Source: Pseudonocardia nematodicida
GTDB lineage: Bacteria; Actinomycetota; Actinomycetes; Mycobacteriales; Pseudonocardiaceae
DNA length: 64,000 nucleotides
Assembly (NCBI RefSeq): GCF_040105385.1
Contig: NZ_JBEDNQ010000013.1
Span: 1 to 64,000 of the forward strand
Direction: 5' to 3'
A program made the position numbers and the translations under genes. The notes beneath the pieces are model-generated. The model was not told the DNA's origin. It did not search any database and saw nothing but the letters and a program-made list of their open reading frames with translations. Below, in pieces: positions 18,825-28,264 of this stretch; positions within the stretch are counted from its first letter, which is position 1; each line of letters starts with the position of its first letter.

Positions 18825-21062
18825 ATGTCGATTCCGGACCGTGCTGCCGACGCCGTCGCAGCGCTCACTCTCGACCAGAAGGCCGCCCTGACCAGCGGCG
18901 CCGACTTCTGGACGACCACACAGGCGGGCGATGTCCCGTCGGTCATGCTCACGGACGGGCCGCACGGACTCCGCAAGCAGCGGCGCTCGGCCGACCACCT
19001 GGGACTGCACGACAGCGTGCCGGCGACCTGCTTCCCGCCCGCGGTCGCGCTGGGCGCCTCCTTCGACCCGGAGCTGGTGGAGCGCGTCGGCGTCGCCCTC
19101 GGCATCGAGTCGGCGATCGAGGACGTCGCCGTCCTGCTCGGCCCCGGCATCAACATCAAGCGGTCGCCGCTGTGCGGACGCAACTTCGAGTACTTCTCCG
19201 AGGACCCCGTCGTCTCGGGTGTCATCGGGGCCGCGTGGGTGCGGGGCGTCCAGTCCCAGGGCGTCGGCACCTCGCTCAAGCACTTCGCCGCGAACAACCA
19301 GGAGACCGACCGCCTGCGCGTGTCGAGCGACGTCGACCCCCGGACGCTCCGCGAGATCTACCTGCGGGGGTTCCAGCGGGTGGTCGCCGACGCGCGGCCG
19401 TGGACGGTCATGTGCTCCTACAACCGGATCAACGGCGTGCACGCCTCCGAGGACCCGTGGCTGCTCACCTCCGTCCTGCGCGACGAGTGGGGTTTCGACG
19501 GGCTGGTCGTGTCCGACTGGGGTGCGGTGCGCGACCGCGTCGCGGCGCTGGCCGCCGGTCTCGACCTCGACATGCCGTCCTCGGACGGGCGGGCCGACGC
19601 CGAGGTCGTCGCCGCCGTGAAGGAGGGCCGGATCGACGAGCGCCTGGTGGACCGGTCCGCCGCACGGGTCGCGTCGATGGCGATGCGGGCGGCCGGGCGC
19701 GCGCCGGTGACCGCCCCGCTCGACGTGGACGCCCACCACGCGCTCGCCCGTGAGGCCGCCGGCCGGTCGATCGTCCTGCTCAAGAACTCCGACGGCGTGC
19801 TGCCGCTGTCCCGGGACGCGCGGATCGCCGTCGTGGGGGCGTTCGCCGAGCACCCGCGGTTCCAGGGCGCGGGGTCGTCGTTGATCAACCCGACACGTCT
19901 CGACGACGCCCTGACCCACATCCGGGCGGCCGCCGGCCCGGACGTCGCGTTCGCACCGGGGTTCAGCCTGGAATCCACAGCGGACGAGTCCACGCGGGTA
20001 CGCCTGCGCGCAGAGGCGGTGGCCGCGGCCGCCGGCGCCGACGTCGCCGTGCTGTTCCTCGGGCTGCCGGCACCGACCGAGTCCGAGGGCTTCGACCGCA
20101 CCGGCATCGACCTGCCGGCCGACCAGCTGGCCCTGCTCGACGAGGTCCGCGGGGCGAACCCGCGGACCGTCGTCGTGCTGTCGCACGGGGGCGTCGTCGC
20201 GCTGCCGTTCGCCGGCGACGTCCCGGGGATCCTCGACGGCTCACTGCTCGGCCAGGCGGGCGGCGCCGCCACCGCGGACGTCCTGTTCGGTGACGTCGAC
20301 CCGTCGGCGAGGCTCACCGAGACCGTCCCGGTCCGGATCGAGGACACCCCCGCCTTCGGGAACTTCCCCGGCGAGTACGGCCACGTGCGCTACGGCGAGG
20401 GGCTGCTGGTCGGGTACCGCTGGTACGACACCCGCGACCTCCCGGTGACGTTCCCGTTCGGACACGGCCTGTCGTACACGACGTTCGACTGGTCCGGCGC
20501 CTCGGCGACGGTGGCCGGGAACGGCGACGTCGACGTGCGCGTCACCGTGACCAACACCGGCGACCGGACCGGGCGCGAGGTCGTCCAGGTCTACACCGGA
20601 CTCGAGGACTCGGCGGTGAGCCGCCCGGTGCGCGAGCTCAAGGCGTTCGGCGTCGTCGAGCTCGCGCCGCGGGAGAGCCGGGAGGTCGCGCTGACCGTCC
20701 GCCGGTCCGATCTCGCCTACTGGGACGTGCGGGTCGACGCCTGGATCGTCGAGGGCGGCCGCTACCGGATCGACGTCGCGGCGTCCAGCCGCGATCTCCG
20801 GGGCACCGTCGAGGTCGACCTCGACGGGGACGAGGTCGACCTGCCGATCGCCCGCGACTCGTCGCTCGCCGAGGTCTTCGCCCACCCGGTCGCCGCCGAT
20901 GCGCTGCGTGCCGCCCTGGCCCGGCACGGCGGCGGGGGCATCGCCGGATCCGGCGACGAGGACGTGCGGATGATGCTCGCCTCGTTCCCCCTCGGCCGGA
21001 TGTCGATGTTCGGCCTGCCCGGCGCCGCGATCGACGAGGTCGTCGTCGCGGCGAACCGCTGA
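18825..21062 (+). CDS. Glycoside hydrolase family 3 (beta-glucosidase-like)
   Basis: This 745-aa enzyme has three parts: a GH3 N-terminal barrel with the motif LKHFAANNQETDR and the nucleophile in VVSDWG (Asp near residue 230), a C-terminal sandwich domain with the SEGFDRTGIDLP segment typical of bacterial beta-glucosidases, and a fibronectin-III-like end (about 560-640). No signal peptide is visible, so it acts in the cytosol after uptake. A GAGAGG ribosome-binding site precedes the ATG. It is the first gene of the operon running to 28263, so the importer probably brings in its glycoside substrate. Confidence 0.9.
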   Translation: MSIPDRAADAVAALTLDQKAALTSGADFWTTTQAGDVPSVMLTDGPHGLRKQRRSADHLGLHDSVPATCFPPAVALGASFDPELVERVGVALGIESAIEDVAVLLGPGINIKRSPLCGRNFEYFSEDPVVSGVIGAAWVRGVQSQGVGTSLKHFAANNQETDRLRVSSDVDPRTLREIYLRGFQRVVADARPWTVMCSYNRINGVHASEDPWLLTSVLRDEWGFDGLVVSDWGAVRDRVAALAAGLDLDMPSSDGRADAEVVAAVKEGRIDERLVDRSAARVASMAMRAAGRAPVTAPLDVDAHHALAREAAGRSIVLLKNSDGVLPLSRDARIAVVGAFAEHPRFQGAGSSLINPTRLDDALTHIRAAAGPDVAFAPGFSLESTADESTRVRLRAEAVAAAAGADVAVLFLGLPAPTESEGFDRTGIDLPADQLALLDEVRGANPRTVVVLSHGGVVALPFAGDVPGILDGSLLGQAGGAATADVLFGDVDPSARLTETVPVRIEDTPAFGNFPGEYGHVRYGEGLLVGYRWYDTRDLPVTFPFGHGLSYTTFDWSGASATVAGNGDVDVRVTVTNTGDRTGREVVQVYTGLEDSAVSRPVRELKAFGVVELAPRESREVALTVRRSDLAYWDVRVDAWIVEGGRYRIDVAASSRDLRGTVEVDLDGDEVDLPIARDSSLAEVFAHPVAADALRAALARHGGGGIAGSGDEDVRMMLASFPLGRMSMFGLPGAAIDEVVVAANR

Positions 21063-21134
21063 CATACCACTCCGGACTCCCACCGTGCGCCGCACGGTGA
21101 TCACCGCACGAGCTCACCACCGAGGAGACGCCCG

Positions 21135-22067
21135 ATGACGAGCACCCCCGAGATGCTGCTGACCAACCAGGTGTGGCCGGTGATGCTGACCCCGATGCAC
21201 TCCGACCGCACGATCGACTGGGACGGCGTCGACCGGATCACCGACTGGTACATCGACGCCGGCATCACCGGCCTGTTCACGAACTCCCGTTCCAGTGAGG
21301 TCGAGTTCCTGTCCGCCGAGGAGCGCGTCCAGCTGGCCGAGCGGGTCGTGAAGCGCGCGAACGGCCGGGCCGCGGTCGTCGCGACCGGCACCTTCGGCGC
21401 CCCGGCCGCCGACGAGATCGAGACGATCAAGCAGATCAGCGACGTCGGCGCCGACGCGGTGGTGATCCTGACCAACCACCTGGGCAACCAGGCGGCGTCG
21501 GAGGCCGCGTGGAGCGGCAAGCTCGAGACGATCGTCGAGGGGACCGGCGACATCAAGCTGGGCTTCTACGAGTGCCCGACCCCGTGGAAGCGGGTCGTCC
21601 CGGCCCCGGTGTTCGAGTGGGCCGCGCACACCGGCCGGTTCGTGTTCCACAAGGACCTGTCGTTCGACCCGGGCGACATGGCCGCCAAGATCGCCGCCGC
21701 GCGCGGCACAGATCTGCGGATCTACAACGGTGAGATCACCTCGACCTATCAGTCGATCATCGCGGGCGCGCACGGGCACTCCGGCTACGCGTCGAGCCTC
21801 AACCCGCACCTGATGGTCTGGCTGTGCGCCAACGCGCACCGGGACGACGAGCAGGTCCGCACCGTGCAGCGGCTGATGAGCGTGTTCGAGCGGATGATCG
21901 GTCTGGGTTACCCGAGCTCGGCGAAGCAGCTGCTCGCCGCGACCGGCCAGCTCGACATCACCCCGTACAGCCGGATGCCCGGCGCCAACCCGCTCGGCGC
22001 CCACGACTTCGACTCGCTGACCGACATGGTCGCGCTGATCGAGTCGCTCGACCTGAAGCTGAACTGA
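21135..22067 (+). CDS. DapA-family (class I aldolase/dehydratase) protein, atypical active site
   Basis: This 310-aa protein is a DHDPS/NAL-superfamily TIM barrel. It keeps the Schiff-base lysine (Lys173, VFHKDLSF) and the active-site tyrosine (Tyr145, FYECPTP). The GTTGE loop that binds the pyruvate carboxylate is replaced by SRSSE (residues 51-55), so the substrate is unlikely to be the usual pyruvate-plus-aldehyde pair. Lysine synthesis is not indicated by the neighbours. Lying between a glycosidase and an ABC importer, it more likely acts on a sugar-derived keto acid or related compound. Confidence 0.75.
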   Translation: MTSTPEMLLTNQVWPVMLTPMHSDRTIDWDGVDRITDWYIDAGITGLFTNSRSSEVEFLSAEERVQLAERVVKRANGRAAVVATGTFGAPAADEIETIKQISDVGADAVVILTNHLGNQAASEAAWSGKLETIVEGTGDIKLGFYECPTPWKRVVPAPVFEWAAHTGRFVFHKDLSFDPGDMAAKIAAARGTDLRIYNGEITSTYQSIIAGAHGHSGYASSLNPHLMVWLCANAHRDDEQVRTVQRLMSVFERMIGLGYPSSAKQLLAATGQLDITPYSRMPGANPLGAHDFDSLTDMVALIESLDLKLN

Positions 22068-22116
22068 CCGCGCGCACACCGTGACGGGCGCACCCATGAC
22101 AAAGGAGTCATCCCCC

Positions 22117-23658
22117 ATGCGCAGACCCAGCCTCCGGCGGCTCGTCGCCGCGGTCGCCCTCACGGCGGCCACGGCGACGCTGGCCGCCTGCGCCGGCGGC
22201 ACGAACACCACGGCCGGTGGCGGCGGCGCCGCCGACAAGCTGACCCTGGCCGTCAGCCTCGACAGCGGCGCCTGGGAGCCCGCCCTGCTGCAGAACGGGC
22301 ACCAGGCGCAGTACTGGAACGCGGTCTACGACACGTTGCTCCACATGGAGCCCGACACCACGGTCGTGCCGGGCATGGCGGAGACGTTCGAGTACAACGA
22401 CGACAACACCGTGCTGACCCTCGGGCTGCGCGAGGGCATCACGTTCTCCGACGGCACGCCGTTCGACGCCGAGGCGGTCAAGGCCAACATCGAGAACCTC
22501 CGGGACGGCGCCGGTCAGAACTCGGTCATGGTCAGCTCCGTCGACGAGGTCGTCGCGGTCGACGAGCTCACCGCCGAGCTGCGCCTGACCCAGCCCGACC
22601 CGGCGCTGCTGACCTACCTCACCCTGGCCGGCGGCGTGATGGGCAGCCCCGCAGCCCTGGGCACCGACGAGATCACGACGCAACCGGTGGGATCGGGGCC
22701 CTACGTGCTCGACGCGGGCGCCTCGGAGCCCGGCGTGCGGTTCGTGTTCACCCGCAACCCCGACTACTGGGACGCCACGGCGTACCCGTACGAGACCCTC
22801 GAGCTCGTCGTGATCAACGAGCTGACCGCCCGGGTCAACGCGCTGCGCTCCGGCCAGGTCCAGGGGATCACCGCCGACGGGACGGCCGTCGCCGAGGCGG
22901 AGTCCGCCGGGCTCGGGGTCTCCGAGTGGCCGCTGAACCGGCGCGGACTGTACCTGGCCGACCGCGACGGCACGGTCGTGCCGGCGCTGGCCGACAAGCG
23001 CGTCCGGCAGGCGATCAACCACGCGATCGACGCCCAGGGCATCCTCGACGGCATCCAGCTCGGCTACGGCGAGCGGTCCACACAGGTCTTCAACCCGACC
23101 TCGGTCAACTACGTCCCGGCGCTGAACGACGCCTACCCGTTCGACCCGGACCGCGCCCGCGCACTGCTGGCCGAGGCGGGCTACGCCGACGGCTTCGACG
23201 TGCTCATGCCGGAGAGCGCCGAGGAGAAGTCCAACCCGATCGTCGCCCAGCAGCTCGCCGACGTCGGCATCCGCGTCCAGTACGAGAAGGTCGCCCCGAC
23301 CAGCTACGTCGAGGAGGTCCAGTCCGGCCGGTACGGGATGTTCTGGTTCTCCAACAGTACGGCCGAGGCGTGGTGGGACATGAGCAAGCAGATCCCCGCG
23401 GCCGCGCCGTGGAACCCGTTCAGCACCGCCACACCCGAGCTCGACGCGCTCATCGAGCAGGCCCGGACCGCCCCGGACGAGGACACCTACGCGCAGTCGA
23501 TGACGGCCATCAACGAGTACGTGGTGGACGAGGCCTGGTTCGACATCTGGTACCTCGAGAACGTCGTCTACCTCTCGGCCCCCGAGGTGGAGGTGACGGT
23601 GCACCCGATGAACGTCGTGCCGTTCATCAAGGACTTCGCACCCGCGCCCGCGTCCTGA
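22117..23658 (+). CDS. ABC transporter substrate-binding lipoprotein (family 5)
   Basis: This 513-aa extracytoplasmic lipoprotein captures the ligand for the importer. The signal peptide ends in a lipobox LAAC with Cys25. The mature part is a peptide/nickel-type SBP_bac_5 domain, with the segment LREGITFSDGTPFDAEAVKANIENL. The family binds oligopeptides but also oligosaccharides and opines, and with a glycosidase in the operon a sugar conjugate is likely. The ATG at 22117 is preceded by AAAGGAG, which decides it over an upstream ATG at 22096. Confidence 0.9.
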   Translation: MRRPSLRRLVAAVALTAATATLAACAGGTNTTAGGGGAADKLTLAVSLDSGAWEPALLQNGHQAQYWNAVYDTLLHMEPDTTVVPGMAETFEYNDDNTVLTLGLREGITFSDGTPFDAEAVKANIENLRDGAGQNSVMVSSVDEVVAVDELTAELRLTQPDPALLTYLTLAGGVMGSPAALGTDEITTQPVGSGPYVLDAGASEPGVRFVFTRNPDYWDATAYPYETLELVVINELTARVNALRSGQVQGITADGTAVAEAESAGLGVSEWPLNRRGLYLADRDGTVVPALADKRVRQAINHAIDAQGILDGIQLGYGERSTQVFNPTSVNYVPALNDAYPFDPDRARALLAEAGYADGFDVLMPESAEEKSNPIVAQQLADVGIRVQYEKVAPTSYVEEVQSGRYGMFWFSNSTAEAWWDMSKQIPAAAPWNPFSTATPELDALIEQARTAPDEDTYAQSMTAINEYVVDEAWFDIWYLENVVYLSAPEVEVTVHPMNVVPFIKDFAPAPAS

Positions 23659-23718
23659 GTCCCGCGGTGGTGGCGCGTCCCGGCGCGCCACCACCGGTCC
23701 CCCGGATCGGAGGTGCCT

Positions 23719-24660
23719 GTGCTCGTCTTCTTCACGCGCCGCGCGGTCGCGGCCGTCGTGCTCCTGGTGGCGATCACCGCGCTGGCGTTCACCCTGGTCT
23801 ACTCCAGCAACAACAACATCGCCCGCAACATCCTCGGTGAGCTCGCCACCCAGGAACAGATCGACGCGCTGAGCGCCGAGCTCGGCCTCGACCGTCCGCT
23901 CGTCGTCCAGTACCTCGACTGGCTGGTCTCCGCCGTGCAGGGCGACCTCGGGGTGTCGTTCGTGACCGGCACGCCGGTGGTCGACTCGCTCGCCATCCGG
24001 CTGCCGGTGACGCTCTCGCTGGTCACGGTCTCCCTCGTCGTCGCCGCGCTGATCGCCATCGTGCTCGGCATCGTCGCGGCTGTCCGGCGCGGATGGGTGG
24101 ACCGGGGTGTCCAGATCTTCTCGGTCGCCGCGGAGTCGCTGCCCAACTTCTGGGTCGGGCTGGCGCTCGTCTCCACCTTCGCGATCGGCCTCGCGTGGTT
24201 CCCGGCGACCGGGTACGTCCCGATCGACCAGTCGGTGACCGGCTGGGTCTCCACGATCACCCTGCCGGTGATCGCGCTCGCGCTCAGCTGCATCGCCTCG
24301 ACCGCACAGCAGATCCGCAGCGCGGTCATCGACGTCCTCAAGAAGGACTACGTCCGCACGCTGCGGGCGCGCGGGTTGCCCGAGGGGGCGATCCTCGCCC
24401 GGAACGTCCTGCGCAACGCCGCACCCCCCGCGGTCACCGTCGTCTCGCTGCAATTCATCGGGATGCTCAGCGGGGCGGTGCTCATCGAGCGGGTCTTCGC
24501 GCTGCCCGGACTCGGCAGCCTCGCGGTCAACGCGGCCATCCAGAGCGACATCCCGGTGGTCATGGGCGTGCTCGTGGTGGCCGCGGTGATCGTCGTCGTG
24601 GTGAACCTCGCCGTGGACCTCGCCGTCACCTGGATCAACCCGAAAGCGAGGATCCAATGA
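23719..24660 (+). CDS. ABC transporter permease (DppB type)
   Basis: This 313-aa membrane protein has about six membrane helices and the BPD_transp_1 coupling segment VLKKDYVRTLRARGLPEGAIL (EAA loop, near residue 210). The first helix and the following large periplasmic loop match DppB/OppB permeases. I chose the GTG at 23719 because the GGAGG at 23709-23713 would overlap the earlier GTG at 23713. Its stop overlaps the start of the next gene (ATGA). Confidence 0.9.
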   Translation: MLVFFTRRAVAAVVLLVAITALAFTLVYSSNNNIARNILGELATQEQIDALSAELGLDRPLVVQYLDWLVSAVQGDLGVSFVTGTPVVDSLAIRLPVTLSLVTVSLVVAALIAIVLGIVAAVRRGWVDRGVQIFSVAAESLPNFWVGLALVSTFAIGLAWFPATGYVPIDQSVTGWVSTITLPVIALALSCIASTAQQIRSAVIDVLKKDYVRTLRARGLPEGAILARNVLRNAAPPAVTVVSLQFIGMLSGAVLIERVFALPGLGSLAVNAAIQSDIPVVMGVLVVAAVIVVVVNLAVDLAVTWINPKARIQ

Positions 24661-26435
24661 GCGACCTGCTGCCCGGCGGCGAACCCGCGGCCGGCCCGCC
24701 CGCCGCTCGCCGCGGTGTCGTGCACCGGTTCCTGCGCAACCCGCTCGCGGTGACCGCCGCCGCCGTCGTGACCGCGGTCGTGCTCGTCGCCGTGTTCGCC
24801 GACGTCGTCGCGCCGGGCAGCCCGGTGGTGTCCAGACTGGACATGGTGAACGCCGCGCCCGGCGGCGAGTACCTGCTCGGCGGCGACGGCGCCGGCCGCG
24901 ACGTGCTCAGCCGGCTCGTGCACGCCGGCCGGCTGACGCTGCTCGGGGCGTTCCTGACCGTCGTCGTCGCGATGTCGATCGGGGTGGTCACCGGCCTGGT
25001 CGCCGCCTACTTCGCCGGCTGGTTCGACACGGTGGCCGGCTGGGCGGCGAACCTGGTCATCGTGCTGCCCGGGACCATCGTGCTGGTCTCGCTGTTCGCG
25101 GTGATCGGGCCGAACATCCTGGTGTCGATGGCGGTGCTGGGCATCATGTTCTCTCCCAACTTCTTCCGGCTGGTGCGCAACCAGGTCATCGCCGTGAAGA
25201 ACGAGCTCTACGTCGACGCCGCGCGCGTGTCGGGGCTCGGCGACGCGCGGATCATCGCGCGGCACATCCTCTACGTCGTCCGCGCCCCGATCATCATCCT
25301 GTCCGCGACCATCGCCGCCGCGGCGATCGTCGTCCAGGCGGGGCTGGAGTTCATCGGTCTCGGTGACCCGGCCACCCCCACCTGGGGCGGGATGCTGCAG
25401 GACGCCTTCGCGAACCTCTACACCGGACGTCACCTGTTCCTGCCGCCCGGCCTGGCGATCGGGATCACCGTCGCCTGCTTCATCCTGCTGGCCAACGGGG
25501 TGCGCGACGCCCTGGAGGGCGACGAGTCCGGGGCACGCCGCCGCCCGCCCAGAGCCCGCACCGCGGCCCCGGCGGTGCCGGACGACCGGGCCACCGAGCA
25601 CGTCCCCGACGATGCGCTGCTCACGGTGTCCGGTCTGGTCGTCGGCTACCGCACCCGGTCCGACGAGGTCACCGAGGTCGTGCACGGCGTGGACCTGCGC
25701 GTCGAACGCGGCCGGATCGTCGGGCTCGTCGGCGAGTCGGGCTCGGGCAAGACGCAGACCGCGCTCAGCGTCCTGGGTCTGCTCCCCGAGGGCGGCGAGA
25801 TCCGGTCCGGGCACGTCGCGCTGGACGGTGAGGACCTGGCGAGGCTCTCCCCCCGGCAGATGCGCAACGTCCTCGGGCGCCGGATCGGCTACATCCCGCA
25901 GGAGCCGATGAGCAACCTCGACCCGTCGTTCAGGATCGGCTGGCAGCTGGTGCAGCCGATGCGGCGGGCGCGGGGACTGTCCGACTCCGCCGCCCGGGCC
26001 GAGGCCGAGTCGCTGCTGCGCCGGGTCGGGATCACCGACCCGCCACGGGTCATGAGCTCCTACCCGCACCAGATCTCGGGCGGCATGGCCCAGCGGGTCC
26101 TGATCGCGGGCGCCATCTCCTGCAACCCGGCGCTGCTGATCGCGGACGAGCCGACCACCGCCCTGGACGTCACGGTGCAGGCCGAGATCCTCGACCTCAT
26201 CCGGGACCTGCAGCGCGAGCGGGGCCTCGGGGTGCTGCTGGTGACGCACAACTTCGGCGTCGTCGCCGACGTCTGCGACCGGGTGGCGGTCATGCGCTCG
26301 GGGAGGATCGTCGAGGAGCGCGCGACCCGGGACATCTTCGCCGACCCGCACCATCCGTACACGATCACCCTGCTGGGATCGACCATCGAGGGTGCGCCGT
26401 TGCGTGCCCCGCTGGACGAGGAGGTCGCCCCGTGA
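24657..26435 (+). CDS. Fused ABC permease-ATPase (DppC-DppD fusion)
   Basis: This 592-aa protein joins two subunits that are usually separate. Residues ~1-290 are a DppC-type permease with its EAA loop (NELYVDAARVSGLGDARII). A Pro/Ala/Arg linker (~290-320) leads to a DppD-type ATPase: Walker A GESGSGKTQ near 358, signature ISGGMAQRV near 473, Walker B LLIADEPTT near 491, and the oligopeptide C-terminal HPYTITLL segment. Such fusions occur in other actinobacteria. It overlaps the genes before and after by 4 bases, so the operon is tightly coupled. Confidence 0.9.
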   Translation: MSDLLPGGEPAAGPPAARRGVVHRFLRNPLAVTAAAVVTAVVLVAVFADVVAPGSPVVSRLDMVNAAPGGEYLLGGDGAGRDVLSRLVHAGRLTLLGAFLTVVVAMSIGVVTGLVAAYFAGWFDTVAGWAANLVIVLPGTIVLVSLFAVIGPNILVSMAVLGIMFSPNFFRLVRNQVIAVKNELYVDAARVSGLGDARIIARHILYVVRAPIIILSATIAAAAIVVQAGLEFIGLGDPATPTWGGMLQDAFANLYTGRHLFLPPGLAIGITVACFILLANGVRDALEGDESGARRRPPRARTAAPAVPDDRATEHVPDDALLTVSGLVVGYRTRSDEVTEVVHGVDLRVERGRIVGLVGESGSGKTQTALSVLGLLPEGGEIRSGHVALDGEDLARLSPRQMRNVLGRRIGYIPQEPMSNLDPSFRIGWQLVQPMRRARGLSDSAARAEAESLLRRVGITDPPRVMSSYPHQISGGMAQRVLIAGAISCNPALLIADEPTTALDVTVQAEILDLIRDLQRERGLGVLLVTHNFGVVADVCDRVAVMRSGRIVEERATRDIFADPHHPYTITLLGSTIEGAPLRAPLDEEVAP

Positions 26436-27283
26436 CCGGCCGGATCCTCGAGGTCGACGACCTCGTCGTCGAGTACCCGGGGCGCGGGTTCCGCGCCCGC
26501 CCGTTCCGCGCCCTGCACGACGTGTCGCTGCACATCCGCCCGGGCGAGACCCTCGGGCTGGTCGGCGAGTCCGGCTCGGGCAAGACCACGCTCGGCCGGG
26601 CGGTGCTCGGCCTCGCCCCGGTCACGGCCGGGAGCATCCGCCTCGACGGCCGGGAGATCGGCACCCTGTCCCGGCGGGACCGCCGGCGTCTGTCGCAGGA
26701 CCTGCAGGTCGTGTTCCAGGATCCCTACACCTCGCTGAACCCCGTCATGTCGGTCGGCGACATCCTCGCCGAGCCGCTGCGCGCGCAGGGCATGTCGCGC
26801 GCCGAGGCCGGCGAGCGCATCCGCGGCCTGCTCGACCAGGTGAACCTCCCGGCCGACGCCGGCAACCGGCTCCCACGGGAGTTCTCCGGCGGGCAGCGCC
26901 AGCGGGTGGCGATCGCGCGGGCACTGGCGATCGACCCACGGCTGATCGTCTGCGACGAGCCGGTGAGCGCGCTCGACCTGACCACGCAGGCGCGCGTGCT
27001 GACCCTGTTCCGGGAGATCCAGGAACGCACCGGCGTGGCCTACCTGTTCATCTCGCACGACCTGGCCGTGGTGCGCGCCATCAGCCACCGGGTGGCGGTG
27101 ATGCATCGCGGGCGGCTCGTCGAGCAGGGCCCGGCGGCCGTCGTCACCGAGAACCCCAGCGATCCCTACACGCAACGGCTGCTGCTCTCGGCGCCGGTGC
27201 CCGACCCCGTCGAACAGGAGCGGCGACGCGAGGAACGCCATCGCCTCGCGCGCGCCCGGCCGGAAAGCGAGCTCGCATCGTGA
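26432..27283 (+). CDS. ABC transporter ATP-binding protein (DppF type)
   Basis: This 283-aa ATPase is the second nucleotide-binding subunit of the importer. Walker A GESGSGKTT is at about 43-51, the Q-loop is FQDPYTSLNP, the signature FSGGQRQRV is near 150, Walker B LIVCDEPVSALD is near 170, and the C-terminal DPYTQRLL segment is typical of the OppF/DppF group. It starts with GTG overlapping the preceding stop, and its own stop overlaps the GTG of the reductase gene. Confidence 0.93.
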   Translation: MTGRILEVDDLVVEYPGRGFRARPFRALHDVSLHIRPGETLGLVGESGSGKTTLGRAVLGLAPVTAGSIRLDGREIGTLSRRDRRRLSQDLQVVFQDPYTSLNPVMSVGDILAEPLRAQGMSRAEAGERIRGLLDQVNLPADAGNRLPREFSGGQRQRVAIARALAIDPRLIVCDEPVSALDLTTQARVLTLFREIQERTGVAYLFISHDLAVVRAISHRVAVMHRGRLVEQGPAAVVTENPSDPYTQRLLLSAPVPDPVEQERRREERHRLARARPESELAS

Positions 27284-28263
27284 CCTACACCCCCTCACCC
27301 GCCCGCTACGAGACGGCGGCCTACCGGCGGCTCGGCCGCAGCGGCCTGTGCGTCCCCCCGATCTCGCTGGGCCTGTGGCAGAACTTCGGCGACGAGCGCA
27401 CGTTCGACACCCAGCGCGACATCCTGCGCGCCGCGTTCGACCGGGGCGTCACGCACTTCGACCTCGCGAACAACTACGGCACGCCCTACGGGTCGGCGGA
27501 GACCAACTTCGGCCGCCACCTCGCGCAGACCTTCGCCGGCCACCGCGACGAGCTCGTCATCTCGACCAAGGCGGGCTACGACATGTGGCCCGGTCCCTAC
27601 GGCAACCACGGCTCGCGCAAGTACCTGCTGGCGAGCCTCGACCAGTCGCTGCACCGGATGGGCCTGGACCACGTCGACGTCTTCTACAGCCACCGCCCGG
27701 ACCCCGACACCCCGATCGAGGAGACCGTCGGCGCGCTGCACACCGCCGTGACGTCCGGTCGCGCGCTCTACGTCGGCATCTCCAGCTACTCGGTGGAGCA
27801 GACCCGGGCGGCGACGGCCGCGCTCGCCGAGCTCGGCACGCCCCTGCTCGTGCACCAGCCGCGGTACTCGATGCTCGACCGCTGGGTCGAGGACGGCCTG
27901 CTCGACCTGCTCGACGACGAGGGGATCGGCAGCATCGTGTTCTCGCCGCTGGCCCAGGGGGTGCTCACCGACCGCTACCTGGACGGGGTGCCCGAGGGCT
28001 CCCGTGCGGCGGCGGGGAGGACGCTGCGCGGCGTTCCCGAGGACACGCTGCGTCTGGTCCGCTCGCTCGACGAGCTGGCTCGCGAGAGCGGGCGGAGCCT
28101 CGCCCAGCTCGCGCTGGCCTGGGTGCTGCGCGGCGGACGCGTCACCTCCGCGCTGGTCGGCGCGTCGAGCGTCGCCCAGCTGACGGCGAACCTGGACGCG
28201 GCCGACCGCCTCGATCTCGACGACGACCTGCTGGACGCCGTCGAGAAAGTGCTGGCCGGATGA
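27280..28263 (+). CDS. Aldo/keto reductase (YghZ/KCNAB-like)
   Basis: This 327-aa TIM-barrel oxidoreductase uses NADPH to reduce aldehydes or ketones. The catalytic tetrad is visible: Asp and Tyr in FDLANNYG, Lys in VISTKAGYD and His in VFYSHRPD. The overall sequence resembles E. coli YghZ, an L-glyceraldehyde-3-phosphate reductase. It is the last gene of the glycosidase/ABC operon, joined by a GTGA overlap. I infer that it reduces an aldehyde released by the glycosidase or by the DapA-family enzyme. Confidence 0.88.
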   Translation: MTYTPSPARYETAAYRRLGRSGLCVPPISLGLWQNFGDERTFDTQRDILRAAFDRGVTHFDLANNYGTPYGSAETNFGRHLAQTFAGHRDELVISTKAGYDMWPGPYGNHGSRKYLLASLDQSLHRMGLDHVDVFYSHRPDPDTPIEETVGALHTAVTSGRALYVGISSYSVEQTRAATAALAELGTPLLVHQPRYSMLDRWVEDGLLDLLDDEGIGSIVFSPLAQGVLTDRYLDGVPEGSRAAAGRTLRGVPEDTLRLVRSLDELARESGRSLAQLALAWVLRGGRVTSALVGASSVAQLTANLDAADRLDLDDDLLDAVEKVLAG

Positions 28264-28264
28264 G

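Noticed and set aside
22108..26354. Very long minus-strand frames (849 and 668 codons) opposite the ABC transporter genes
   Set aside because: They are antisense shadows rich in Arg/Asp/His/Gln; the plus-strand genes have recognisable domains and coupled starts.
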